Shown here one piece after another: positions 11,201 through 18,814 of a stretch of DNA of 51,766 bases. The stretch's first letter is position 1. Every line of letters starts with the position of its first letter. This DNA is from Phocaeicola coprophilus DSM 18228 = JCM 13818. GTDB taxonomy: Bacteria > Bacteroidota > Bacteroidia > Bacteroidales > Bacteroidaceae. The translations under genes and the position numbers were made by a program. The notes under the pieces were generated by a model. That model did no database searches, was not told where the DNA came from, and worked only from the letters and a program-made list of their open reading frames with translations. The stretch lies in the NCBI RefSeq assembly GCF_000157915.1, contig NZ_EQ973651.1, positions 14,685 to 66,450 of the forward strand, read 5' to 3'.

Positions 11201-11707
11201 TGCCGATACATTGAATGCAAAATTACCGTTAAGGTCAGTAATGACTCCGTTCGATGTACCTTTTTCCTTAATCGTAGCACCAATCATCGGTTCGCCATTG
11301 GAATCAATGATTTTACCTTTTACCCGTTGTTCTTTAGTAGAGGCAACGGTCTTCTTTGCAGGAAATATGATGATTTTATTTCCTGAAACAGTATAGTCAA
11401 GTCCTTGTTTGGCAAGTTCCTCCACAAGAACCTGTTTAAGTGCCTTTCCGTTTGTCAAGATTGTTACGCCTCTTTTGCCGTTCACTTCTGCATCTCTATA
11501 AGAAAACCGATAATTGGTTTGCTTTTCAATCGCTTTGAAAAATTCTTTGACAGAAGCATTCTTGAGGTTGAGATTTACCTGACCTGTTTGAGAATATCCC
11601 CCAATAAAAGTTAACATACATAAAGATAACAGGGTGGAACGTAATTTAAATGAATGTTTTTCCTTATCTTTATGCTCAGAATTAATTAGTTGTGTTTTTG
11701 TTCTCAT
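8276..11707 (-). CDS. SusC-like TonB-dependent transducer with N-terminal STN domain
   Basis: Outer-membrane receptor and signal transducer, 1143 aa. Order: signal segment (about 20-40), STN domain (about 42-115, VNLNLKNASVKEFFKAIEKQ), CarboxypepD_reg-like domain (about 128-205, KGKIIDSNGEPMIGATI), TonB-box-like DEVVVVGYG, plug (about 215-325), then a beta-barrel ending YSFGMNVTF. The STN domain is the part that contacts a FecR anti-sigma factor, and the fecR and ECF sigma genes lie directly upstream on the same strand. The protein is therefore expected both to import its ligand and to switch on its own operon. The gene is followed after 12 bp by its susD. It is intact, unlike the SusC further left. 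Confidence 0.93.
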   Translation of the reverse strand: MRTKTQLINSEHKDKEKHSFKLRSTLLSLCMLTFIGGYSQTGQVNLNLKNASVKEFFKAIEKQTNYRFSYRDAEVNGKRGVTILTNGKALKQVLVEELAKQGLDYTVSGNKIIIFPAKKTVASTKEQRVKGKIIDSNGEPMIGATIKEKGTSNGVITDLNGNFAFNVSANAVLEVSFVGYQTKELKAAFGKDMVITLSEDTQTLDEVVVVGYGVQKKANLSGAVASVATKQLENRPVLNVGQALQGTVANLNVEIGTGQAISTPSFNVRGYESINGGSPLIVIDGVASDAGMLNRMNPNDIASISVLKDASSCAIYGAKAAYGVILVTTKEAKNEKLTINYNNNFSFRSNTFSPEIITDPYTVATMRNQAYYPWGTIYNEESLEYAKKMSENPGSDPYRLTPNGTYEYWGQTDWVDECYKNFSFATNHSVDLSGRTDKLDYYFSAGYNYQNGMIKYNTDTYNRYTINSKLNFHIKDWWSVSNNTSVITYDYKAPTNLSSDTYWAINRISPLDMPKNPDGTWTSSGANPLGLLAEGGDWEKYETQIRTTFGTRIDLLKDVLWVQGSLSYSTNKNRQRWAYLPVAYTDGPDRPIKYQNEVTSAYADSGDDKDIYIDIYATFHKTFAQKHDLTAMIGFNQEEYEYYGNNLDRKDLISTSVPTAGLATGDMNVGESLGSKATRSGFGRIGYIYDNKYIIEFNGRYDGTSSFPKDDRFVFNPSASLGWVISKEKFFEPLTSTISFLKFRASYGQLGNQDVGYYPYLATMGNGKISAIIEGKQPVYVGTPGLVSGSLTWEKVKTLNVGADLNFFENRLSFTGEYYVRRTEDMLTHGATLPGVLGTDVPYANAADLKTRGWELTVGYKDRFTVAGKPLNIGVSFNIADSRTFITKFDNPNGNLSDWYEGCEVGEMWGLTTLGFFKDEEDIKNHADQTPVTSYPGTPPTAPGDLKFADLDGDGIINSGAWTLEDHGDYTVIGNSRSRYTYGISLNADWNSFDFSVFLQGVGKKDYYPGASDLYFWGIYNQPWTNITYGNMYDHWSEDNPDGYFPRLKSYVAFQGGLEAAATQTKYLQNAAYLRLKNLQLGYTFPKKWVEKIGLSYLRLFFTGDNLAVWSGLYKHYKCDPEGLAGSGYPLQRAYSFGMNVTF

Positions 11708-11787
11708 TGAAATGAAAATAATAAATGTTGAATTTGTTGATACTATTTCTCACATAGTTTCTTCTCAAAGACTAATCTAATTCTCCG

Positions 11788-11824
11788 CTCCGAATAATTT
11801 GCCGATTATTCGGAGTTTTTTTTT
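11788..11824 (+). terminator. Strong plus-strand terminator hairpin between fecR and susC
   Basis: Perfect 11-bp stem CTCCGAATAAT/ATTATTCGGAG (11788-11798 with 11805-11815), 6-nt loop, then nine T (11816-11824) on the plus strand. The flanking genes are all on the minus strand, where the hairpin is preceded by an A-run and not followed by T. It would therefore stop rightward, antisense transcription out of susC; on the minus strand it is only a stable hairpin in the susC leader. Confidence 0.8.
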
Positions 11825-11863
11825 CACAGTTATGTTTTCATATTCATAGTGTTTTAAAGGTTA

Positions 11864-12871
11864 TTATTCATTTAATTGTATGGTTATAATTCCGTCTTCA
11901 TTTTTGTAATTAAAATTATAATGCATTTTCAAAACCTTCATAATGCTTTCAATGTTCTCATCATCAAAAGTTCCCGTATAGATATCATCCAGCAATGATT
12001 TATCCTCAACATTGAAAGTAACTCCAAATTTTCTGGATAAACAGTTGAGTACGTTTTCCAGTGTCTCACTTCTGAATACAAGCTCTTTTTTCATCCATGC
12101 AGTTTCTGACTCGTTTGATGTTGAAACATGTTTCAGTTCGCCTGTCTTTTTATAATAGGTCACTTTCTCATTGGGCTTTACATTTATATTTTTGTACGGC
12201 GGAAGCACCATCTCAATGTTCACACTTCCTTCTACCAGAGACATTTCCACGATATCCTTATCCTGATAGGCGTATACATTGAATTTCGTACCTAATACGG
12301 TAATGTCCATAAAACCTGTCTTTACCGTAAATTGCTTTTTTATGTCCTTCTTTACTTCAAAGAAGCCTTCACCCGACAGCTCTACATTTCTGCTTTCACG
12401 CCCGAAATCCTGACTGTATGTAAGCGAAGACTTGGCGTTCAGATAAACAATCGTTCCATCGGGCAGGGTAACCAGTGATTTTCCGTAGTCACCCGAACGT
12501 ATTACCACATTTTGCTCTGCCAGTGAACTTATCGTCTTGTTCTGCATATAGGTCAGCACAGTCAGACTTCCTGCAATAATGAATAAAATGGAAGCAGCTA
12601 TTTGCATCCAGTAGTTCTTGAAGGAAATTCTGTTTTGGCGAATTTCTTTCTCCTTTATATTCATTTTTTCATAGAGTTTCTCTATTTTTTCATCAGGAAG
12701 TGGTGAGTAATGGTCAAATTTGTCCCATTCAGACATAAGGATATCTTTCAGTTCCTGATCGGAGGTAATTTCCATCAGGGACTTCAATTTCTGAAGTTCC
12801 TCCGATGTTATTCTGCCCGAACGGAATTTTTCCAATAACCTTGCTACTTCTTTATCCATTATTATATTCAT
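11864..12871 (-). CDS. FecR-family anti-sigma factor
   Basis: Inner-membrane regulator of 335 aa that holds the ECF sigma factor until the STN domain of the cognate SusC signals ligand. It has a cytoplasmic N-terminal region (about 1-88) rich in charged residues, one transmembrane helix (about 89-108, MQIAASILFIIAGSLTVLTYM), a periplasmic FecR domain (about 120-220; TLPDGTIVYLNAKSSLTY and GEGFFEV), and a C-terminal DUF4974/STN-like domain (about 262-335, LENVLNCLSRKFGVTFNV). ATG at 12871 is taken as the start; an in-frame ATG four codons later (12859) is an alternative. It lies 78 bp after the sigma gene and 156 bp before the SusC gene, the standard order for this cell-surface signalling system. 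Confidence 0.93.
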   Translation of the reverse strand: MNIIMDKEVARLLEKFRSGRITSEELQKLKSLMEITSDQELKDILMSEWDKFDHYSPLPDEKIEKLYEKMNIKEKEIRQNRISFKNYWMQIAASILFIIAGSLTVLTYMQNKTISSLAEQNVVIRSGDYGKSLVTLPDGTIVYLNAKSSLTYSQDFGRESRNVELSGEGFFEVKKDIKKQFTVKTGFMDITVLGTKFNVYAYQDKDIVEMSLVEGSVNIEMVLPPYKNINVKPNEKVTYYKKTGELKHVSTSNESETAWMKKELVFRSETLENVLNCLSRKFGVTFNVEDKSLLDDIYTGTFDDENIESIMKVLKMHYNFNYKNEDGIITIQLNE

Positions 12872-12918
12872 AAAACCAAAATCTGATTTTTATAGGTAAT
12901 ATCCATAAGCAGCAGATT

Positions 12919-12944
12919 TATAACATATCATTTTATATGTTATA
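12919..12944. repeat. Palindromic hairpin between the sigma and fecR genes
   Basis: A 10-bp perfect inverted repeat TATAACATAT/ATATGTTATA with a 6-nt centre, in the 78-bp gap between the sigma stop and the fecR start. It could be a regulator-binding dyad or an mRNA hairpin setting the sigma to anti-sigma ratio. Because the sequence is almost all A and T, chance is not excluded. Confidence 0.5.
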
Positions 12945-12949
12945 TAACA

Positions 12950-13525
12950 TTAATGAAGAGAGAAAACGATGATTAGAATAATGGCATTAAATCCCGTCAG
13001 CTCATTGCGCAATGTTTTGAGTGCAGCCGACAGTTGGTTACGTACGACCTGATCCGTAATAGAAAGCTTTTCTGCAATCTCTGGTATAGATATTCCATAT
13101 TCCTTGTTCAGTTCGAAGATTTCCCTTTGTCGGGGTGACAGGTGTGATTTCGCTTTCTCCAAAGCTTTTTGGAATGTATCATAATCTATTTCGTCGGAGA
13201 TTTCATCGTCTTTGGTTGCCATCGTATTCTGGTATTCCAGATATTTCTCCATGGAAGGATTGTTGATTTGTCTTTTCAGTTCTTTCAGAAGGCAGTGATA
13301 TGCGATAGTAAACAGATATGATTTGAACAAATACTCAGAATTAAGGCTTTCTCTGTTGGTCCAGATGCGCATGAAAGTTTCCTGTACCACATCATCCGTA
13401 GCACTTTCTGATTTCAGATACTGATATACGAACTGATAGAGCCTCGATACCCATTGGGAATACAGTATCTTGAAAGCTTTTTCAGAACCGTTTCTTATAT
13501 CTTCAATCAGCATTTTCTCTTGCAT
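12950..13525 (-). CDS. ECF RNA polymerase sigma factor (sigma-70 family)
   Basis: Extracytoplasmic-function sigma factor of 191 aa. Region 2 is at about 20-90 (SATDDVVQETFMRIWTNRE and FKSYLFTIAYHCLLKELKR, the -10 recognition helix). Region 4 is at about 120-178 (LSPRQREIFELNKEYGISIPEIA followed by a helix-turn-helix ending VVRNQLSAALKTLRNEL). The last 13 residues are hydrophobic (AIILIIVFSL), a tail seen in some Bacteroides members of this group. It is first in the operon, followed by its FecR anti-sigma factor and the STN-SusC transducer, so it most likely drives the susCD-phosphoesterase genes when ligand is present. Confidence 0.94.
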   Translation of the reverse strand: MQEKMLIEDIRNGSEKAFKILYSQWVSRLYQFVYQYLKSESATDDVVQETFMRIWTNRESLNSEYLFKSYLFTIAYHCLLKELKRQINNPSMEKYLEYQNTMATKDDEISDEIDYDTFQKALEKAKSHLSPRQREIFELNKEYGISIPEIAEKLSITDQVVRNQLSAALKTLRNELTGFNAIILIIVFSLH

Positions 13526-13878
13526 AGCTATACATATCTTTTGTCTGAAGGCAAATTTATAAAAAATATATTAAAACATACTCGGGATAAAAAAATTGCA
13601 GATACAGACAGGAAAACCAATACACATCCGGTTCTCCTGTATTTCACTGTTATTTCGTTTTGCCGGTACATCATCAAATATCCCGGCCCGCATTGCTTTT
13701 GTGATTGCTTGCGGACAGAGAAACTTCTGAGGTTGGACGGGGCAGAAAAGCCGGGAAACCTTAAATCTTTGCCTCGGGATGAATTTATCGCAGAATCGGG
13801 CAGGAGAGTTGGCAAAATAATCGTAAATTCGCACGGGAAATTTAAATTTTATCTTTAACCATTACCTTAATAATTAGA
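13526..13878. other. Divergent intergenic region with sigma operon promoter
   Basis: This 353-bp region separates the leftward sigma operon from the rightward GH2 gene. A perfect -7 element TAAATTTG lies on the minus strand at 13559-13552, about 26 bp before the sigma start, with no clear -33 match. On the plus strand TATCTTTA at 13850-13857 is one mismatch from TAnnTTTG and could serve the GH2 gene. The middle part is GC-richer than usual for a spacer, but I could not recognise a gene in it. Confidence 0.5.
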
Positions 13879-16800
13879 ATGAAACGCAGGCATTATTTTC
13901 ATTTCTTTCTGGGAGGCATTGCAGCCTCGGCAGCGTTGCTTGCAGCCTGTTCCGGCAGTAACGGACAGGTGACGGGCCGCTCGGACTATTATACAAGGGG
14001 AATCGGACAGTATCCGGGCAGTCCGCAGGAGGACTTTTCGCCCGAACTGGTGAAGGACGATACTTACCGCAACATCGCTCTGATGCGTGCGGCTTATCAG
14101 TCGTCTGCTTACGACTATAACCTGACTGCCCAGCTGGTTACCGACGGGATTGTACATAACGGAGTTCCTCAGTATCTGAGACTGCTGACTCCTGACGGCG
14201 AGAAGCCGAAACGGGAGCGGGAGTGGATGATCGATGAAGGTCCTTATTCACGGAATGTGGCAACCGGTGAAGACACTTATTTCCAGTTTGATCTGGAGAA
14301 CTACAGGAAAAAGGCAGACCGGGTTTATCTGAAAGGGACAGTGACTTATTATGCAGAAAAAGCCGGCAAGGGCTATGAACTGATCTGTCAGGGATCGGAC
14401 GACGGGGCCAGCTGGACCGAGTTGGGAAAGATTGCCGGAAAAGGACTGCCCGGCGAAGCTGCGAAATATAACATGCATTCTGATCCGAACAAACAGGATG
14501 AAAAGGGAGCACTTCCGGTGCGTATCATCGAACTGGAGATTCCCATGAAGCAAAGCGGAGAGTACAGTCATTACCGTGTTGTCATGCGGATGGCGGGAGC
14601 TGCCTACTGGACGATCCACGACATGAATTTCTTCAATGGCGGGGAATATGTCGAACTGAAACCGTCTTCCTGCTTCAACAGCATCTGGATGAGTGCGGGC
14701 GATGCGCAGGAATGGATCTACGTGGATCTCGGCACTAAGGCCGATTTCGACAAGGTGATCCTGCACTGGGTGAACAAGGCCGTTCAGGGAAAGATCCAGA
14801 CCTCGGATGATGCACGCAGCTGGAAGGATGCCGCTCCGCTGCCGGGTGGAGACAGTCCTACGGATGAAATAGCTGTCAAAGGAAAAGCCCGCTATGTGCG
14901 TGTACTCATGGAACGTCCGAAGGAGAAAGGTTCATATATGCTCAGTGAAATCGAAGTGATGGGTAAGGGTGGACTGACAGCCCGTGCCGTTCCGCAACCG
15001 GCTGCCGAAGGCAACAGCATCCGTCTGTCGGGCGGCAACTGGAAGGTCCAGCGTGCTTCGGAAGTGAAGGGCAATGGAGAAGAAATCGCTTCTGCCGGTT
15101 TCCAGACCGACGGATGGATTCCGGCTACGGTACCGGGAACCGTGCTGAGCAGCTACAAGAACATTGGTGCCCTGCCTGATCCGAACTATTCGGCCAACCA
15201 GCTGAATGTATCAGAGTCATTCTTCAATTCCAATTTCTGGTACCGTAACGAGTTTACGGTTCCCGAAGGTTTCATCAAAGACCGGGTGTTCCTGAACTTT
15301 GACGGAATCAACTGGAAGGCTCATGTCTATCTGAACGGCCGGAAAGCAGGCGACATCGAAGGCGCGTTCATCCGCGGCAAACTGGATGTGACGGAGCTGA
15401 TTGTTCCCGGAAAGAATGTTCTTTCGGTAGAGATCATGAAGAACAGCCACCTGGGAGCTGTCAAGGAAAAGAACAAGCAGAGCACAGACTTCAACGGAGG
15501 AATCCTGGGAGCGGACAACCCTACTTTCCATGCAACGATCGGCTGGGACTGGATTCCTACGGTCCGCGGCAGAAATATCGGTATCTGGAACGATGTGAAG
15601 CTTGTGAGCACCGGTAACGTAACCGTCAGTGATCCGCTGGTAGAGAGTGTATTCCCTCTGCCGGACACTACTTCCGTGCGCCTTACCGCTCATGCTTTCG
15701 TGAAGAACCATAGCGACAAGGAAGTTCAGGGTGTGCTGGAAGGAAGTATCGGTACTCTCCGTTTTGCCCAGGAGGTTACTCTGAAAGCCGGCGAAGAGAA
15801 AGAGATCCTTTTCACTCCGGAACGCTTCGGACAGCTGAATATGGAACATCCGCGTCTGTGGTGGCCCAACGGATATGGTGAGCCTTACCTCTATGATGCT
15901 GCTTTCACGTTCAAGACCGACGGAAAACTTTCTGACAGCCTTTCTTACAAGACCGGTATCCGCCAGATGACCTTTAATGAGGACAAGGGTATTCTGAATA
16001 TGTATATCAACGGACGGCGATTCGTCGGACGCGGCGGCAACTGGGGATTCAGTGAGTCGAACCTGAACTACCGCGGACGTGAATACGATGCAGCTGTCGC
16101 TTATCATGCCGATATGAACATGAACATCCTGCGCAACTGGGTGGGCATGATCGGCGATGAAGAACTCTATGAGGCTTGCGATCGTCACGGTATCATGATC
16201 TGGCAGGACTTCTGGCTGGCCAATCCTGCTGACGGGCCCGATCCTTATTATCCTGACCTGTTCATCACCAATGCCGAGGATTACGTACGCCGCATCCGCA
16301 GCCATGCTTCCATCGGTATCTATTGCGGACGGAACGAAGGCTTCCCGCCGGAACGCATCGACAAGGCCTTGCGGAGCATCGTGCGTGACGAACATCCGGG
16401 GCTGCACTACATCCCGAGTTCGGCCGATGAGGTTGTGAGCGGACACGGTCCTTACCGCATGCTTCCTGCCAAGACCTATTTTACACTTCCTGCCGGAAAC
16501 GATAAGTTCCACAGTGAGCGCGGTATGCCGAACGTGATGACTTACGAAGGTTTCTGCCGGACTTATTCTGAAGAAGGCATCTGGCCTCAGTCGGATGAAT
16601 GGGGTATGCATGACTACACTCTTCAGGGGGCACAGGGAGCAGCTTCGTTCAATGAAATCATAGCCGAAGGTTATGGCAAGCCGCAGAGTGCCCGGGAATT
16701 TACGGAGCTGGCCCAGTGGGTGAACTACGACGGTCACCGCAGTCTGTTTGAGTCGCGGAGCAAGAACCGCATGGGATTGCTGATGTGGATGAGTCATCCC

Positions 16801-17490
16801 TGCTGGCCTTCCATGGTATGGCAGACTTACGACTATTATCTGGAGCCGACGGCAGCCTACTTTGCCATCAAGAAAGCATCGGAACCCCTGCATATTCAGT
16901 GGAATCCGGCTACCGATGAAGTGGAAGTGGTGAACTACAGCGCCGGTACTCACAGTCATCTTACAGCCCGGGTACAGATTCTGAACATGGATGCCAGTGT
17001 AGCCTGGGAGAAAGAAACGACCGTGGACAGCCGTGAGGATACGACAGAGAAGTGCATCAAGCTGGAATTCCCCGAAACGCTTTCGGAAGTTTATTTCATC
17101 AAGCTGTGGCTGCTGGAGGACGGAAAGATCCTGTCCGACAATTTCTATCACGCCAGTCGGAAAGGAATCAATTATCAGGCTCTGAAGCAACTGCCTGAAG
17201 TGACACTCGACTGTCAGGCAAAGATGGCTCAGGATAAAGAAGGCAACTGGACAGCGACAGTCACTCTGACCAATCCCACATCCACACCTGCACTGATGAC
17301 CCGCATCAATGTGGTTGGTGACAAGGATGGTGACCAGTTTCTGCCCATTCTCTATGAAGACAACTATTTTGCCCTGCTTCCCGGTGAGCAGAAAGAGGTA
17401 TCTGTCCGTTGGAAAGATGTTGATACCCGGGGAAATTCTCCTGTGATCCGGATAACGGGATACAATGTAAAGGAACTGAGCAGACAATAA
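13879..17490 (+). CDS. GH2-family glycoside hydrolase lipoprotein (exo-beta-glucosaminidase/mannosidase-like)
   Basis: Large secreted hydrolase of 1203 aa with a lipoprotein signal (lipobox LLAAC, C24). Two discoidin-like (F5/8 type C) beta-sandwich regions (about 45-255 and 260-370) precede a GH2 sugar-binding domain (about 385-570), an immunoglobulin-like domain (about 580-700) and a TIM barrel (about 705-1000). The barrel carries the proposed acid/base in GRNEG (E820) and the nucleophile in HSERG (E880). The barrel resembles exo-beta-D-glucosaminidases and beta-mannosidase-like GH2 enzymes more than LacZ. It is a single gene with a strong terminator behind it. Together with the GH18 gene downstream it suggests attack on amino-sugar glycans such as host glycoprotein or chitin-type chains; exact specificity is inferred. 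Confidence 0.85.
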   Translation: MKRRHYFHFFLGGIAASAALLAACSGSNGQVTGRSDYYTRGIGQYPGSPQEDFSPELVKDDTYRNIALMRAAYQSSAYDYNLTAQLVTDGIVHNGVPQYLRLLTPDGEKPKREREWMIDEGPYSRNVATGEDTYFQFDLENYRKKADRVYLKGTVTYYAEKAGKGYELICQGSDDGASWTELGKIAGKGLPGEAAKYNMHSDPNKQDEKGALPVRIIELEIPMKQSGEYSHYRVVMRMAGAAYWTIHDMNFFNGGEYVELKPSSCFNSIWMSAGDAQEWIYVDLGTKADFDKVILHWVNKAVQGKIQTSDDARSWKDAAPLPGGDSPTDEIAVKGKARYVRVLMERPKEKGSYMLSEIEVMGKGGLTARAVPQPAAEGNSIRLSGGNWKVQRASEVKGNGEEIASAGFQTDGWIPATVPGTVLSSYKNIGALPDPNYSANQLNVSESFFNSNFWYRNEFTVPEGFIKDRVFLNFDGINWKAHVYLNGRKAGDIEGAFIRGKLDVTELIVPGKNVLSVEIMKNSHLGAVKEKNKQSTDFNGGILGADNPTFHATIGWDWIPTVRGRNIGIWNDVKLVSTGNVTVSDPLVESVFPLPDTTSVRLTAHAFVKNHSDKEVQGVLEGSIGTLRFAQEVTLKAGEEKEILFTPERFGQLNMEHPRLWWPNGYGEPYLYDAAFTFKTDGKLSDSLSYKTGIRQMTFNEDKGILNMYINGRRFVGRGGNWGFSESNLNYRGREYDAAVAYHADMNMNILRNWVGMIGDEELYEACDRHGIMIWQDFWLANPADGPDPYYPDLFITNAEDYVRRIRSHASIGIYCGRNEGFPPERIDKALRSIVRDEHPGLHYIPSSADEVVSGHGPYRMLPAKTYFTLPAGNDKFHSERGMPNVMTYEGFCRTYSEEGIWPQSDEWGMHDYTLQGAQGAASFNEIIAEGYGKPQSAREFTELAQWVNYDGHRSLFESRSKNRMGLLMWMSHPCWPSMVWQTYDYYLEPTAAYFAIKKASEPLHIQWNPATDEVEVVNYSAGTHSHLTARVQILNMDASVAWEKETTVDSREDTTEKCIKLEFPETLSEVYFIKLWLLEDGKILSDNFYHASRKGINYQALKQLPEVTLDCQAKMAQDKEGNWTATVTLTNPTSTPALMTRINVVGDKDGDQFLPILYEDNYFALLPGEQKEVSVRWKDVDTRGNSPVIRITGYNVKELSRQ

Positions 17491-17511
17491 TCATGTAACG
17501 GTTCTGACGTG

Positions 17512-17558
17512 TAGAAGAGGATACCTGCATCCGCAGGATCCTCTTCTATAATTTTTCT
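17512..17558 (+). terminator. Rho-independent terminator after the GH2 gene
   Basis: Stem TAGAAGAGGAT/ATCCTCTTCTA (17512-17522 with 17538-17548), with a nested CCTGC/GCAGG helix, followed by a T-run from 17552. It ends the GH2 transcript and separates it from the GH18 gene. Confidence 0.88.
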
Positions 17559-17608
17559 TATACCTTCTTGCGCTTTTTATACTGACTTATCTTAATCTGT
17601 TTATACAT

Positions 17609-18619
17609 ATGAAAAGTATATTTCAACTGATAACTCTTCTCTGCCTTTCTGTTATGGCAAGTATGATGGAATCTTGTTCCACAAAAAATGAAAAGATTGT
17701 TTTGGCATATGTCACATCGCATGGGGCAACTCTTCCGGACCCTGATCTTGTGACACACATAAACTATGCATTCGCTCATGTAGATTCTACATTCAGCAAA
17801 CTCAAGATAGATAATGAAGGACGTCTGTCTGAAATTACGGCTCTCAAGCAAAAAGCTCCCCATCTGAAGGTGTTGCTTTCCGTTGGCGGATGGGAAAGTG
17901 GCAGATTCAGTGAAATGGCTGCAAACGAACAATACCGCCTGTCGTTTGCCAACGATTGCCGGCGGGCAATCGAACAGTTTCAGCTGGATGGTATTGACAT
18001 CGACTGGGAATATCCTACCAGCAGTGCGGCAGGAATATCATCTTCTCCTGACGATACCCAAAATTACACGTTGCTGATGAGAGATCTGCGAAAAGCAATC
18101 GGTCCGGACAAACTCCTGACACTGGCTTCCGTATATAACGGCAATTACATAGACTTCAAAGCCATTGATCCTTATATAGATTTTGTCAATGTTATGGTAT
18201 ACGATATTAACCGTCCCCCTTATCATCATGCGGCTCTTTACCGTTCGCCACTGGTAGGAGACGGATGCGGTGAAGAGGCTGTGGAGGCTCATATACAGAA
18301 AGGAGTTCCTGTAGAAAAACTGGTATTGGGTATTCCTTTCTACGGGCATGCGGCTGCTCCATTGTCTGATTTTATCAGTTACGATGCAATCATGGCGCAG
18401 CAAGACTACAAAACCTGCTGGGACTCGATTGCAAAAGTCCCTTACCTTGCTGATAAAGATGGAAAGTTGGTTTGTTCGTATGAGAATCCATCTTCCATTA
18501 CAGCCAAATGTGCTTTTGTCAAGCAGAAAGGGCTGAAGGGTATTATGTATTGGGAATACAATTCTGATGGAAAAGAAGGGAGCCTCCGGAAAGCAGCCTA
18601 TGAAGGAATGCAGGAATAA
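17609..18619 (+). CDS. GH18-family lipoprotein (chitinase or endo-beta-N-acetylglucosaminidase-like)
   Basis: Single-domain GH18 enzyme of 336 aa with a lipoprotein signal (ESC, C23). The barrel shows SVGGW near 93 and the catalytic motif DGIDIDWE (D127, D130, D132, E134), so the active site is intact. NVMVYDI (about 198) and GIMYWEYNSDG near the C-terminus match the later barrel strands. GH18 enzymes cut beta-1,4 bonds next to N-acetylglucosamine with substrate assistance. There is no attached carbohydrate-binding domain. It has its own start after a terminator, and the neighbouring GH2 enzyme may finish its products. Whether it cuts chitin-like chains or the N-glycan core cannot be decided from the sequence. 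Confidence 0.9.
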   Translation: MKSIFQLITLLCLSVMASMMESCSTKNEKIVLAYVTSHGATLPDPDLVTHINYAFAHVDSTFSKLKIDNEGRLSEITALKQKAPHLKVLLSVGGWESGRFSEMAANEQYRLSFANDCRRAIEQFQLDGIDIDWEYPTSSAAGISSSPDDTQNYTLLMRDLRKAIGPDKLLTLASVYNGNYIDFKAIDPYIDFVNVMVYDINRPPYHHAALYRSPLVGDGCGEEAVEAHIQKGVPVEKLVLGIPFYGHAAAPLSDFISYDAIMAQQDYKTCWDSIAKVPYLADKDGKLVCSYENPSSITAKCAFVKQKGLKGIMYWEYNSDGKEGSLRKAAYEGMQE

Positions 18620-18735
18620 TATGTTGGTAGTCAAGGAGCTTCTATGACTTTTTGTGGAAACGAATGATCTGTTTCATGAGTTTCGAAACGTGTAAGATTT
18701 CGTCTCTTTCATACGGCTTTTGAATTCTCTTTGCG

Positions 18736-18748
18736 TTTTTTTTTTTTT
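18736..18748 (+). repeat. T13 homopolymer upstream of the serpin promoter
   Basis: Thirteen consecutive T, starting 12 bp before the -33 element proposed for the serpin gene. Runs of this length can slip during replication. No effect is shown by the sequence itself. Confidence 0.6.
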
Positions 18749-18760
18749 ACATACACGGCA

Positions 18761-18791
18761 TTGGATATCAGCCTGTTTATGAGTAAATTTG
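18761..18791 (+). promoter_or_regulatory. Bacteroidota-type promoter of the serpin gene
   Basis: TTGG at 18761-18764 (three of four bases of TTTG), a 19-bp spacer, and a perfect TAAATTTG at 18784-18791. The start of transcription would fall near 18796. This lies downstream of an in-frame upstream start at 18731, so it decides for the ATG at 18815. Confidence 0.75.
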
Positions 18792-18814
18792 AACGTTTCT
18801 TAAAAGGAAGTATT

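Noticed and set aside
13454..13858. A 134-codon ORF in the spacer before the GH2 gene
   Set aside because: It begins antisense inside the sigma gene, crosses its promoter and resembles no protein I know.
15217..17487. A 756-codon open frame antisense to the GH2 gene
   Set aside because: It mirrors the codon bias of the real gene, has no recognisable domain and lacks its own promoter; the plus-strand GH2 protein is unmistakable.
18731..18814. N-terminal extension of the serpin gene
   Set aside because: The extension contains a T13 run and the promoter; the lipoprotein signal starts at 18815.
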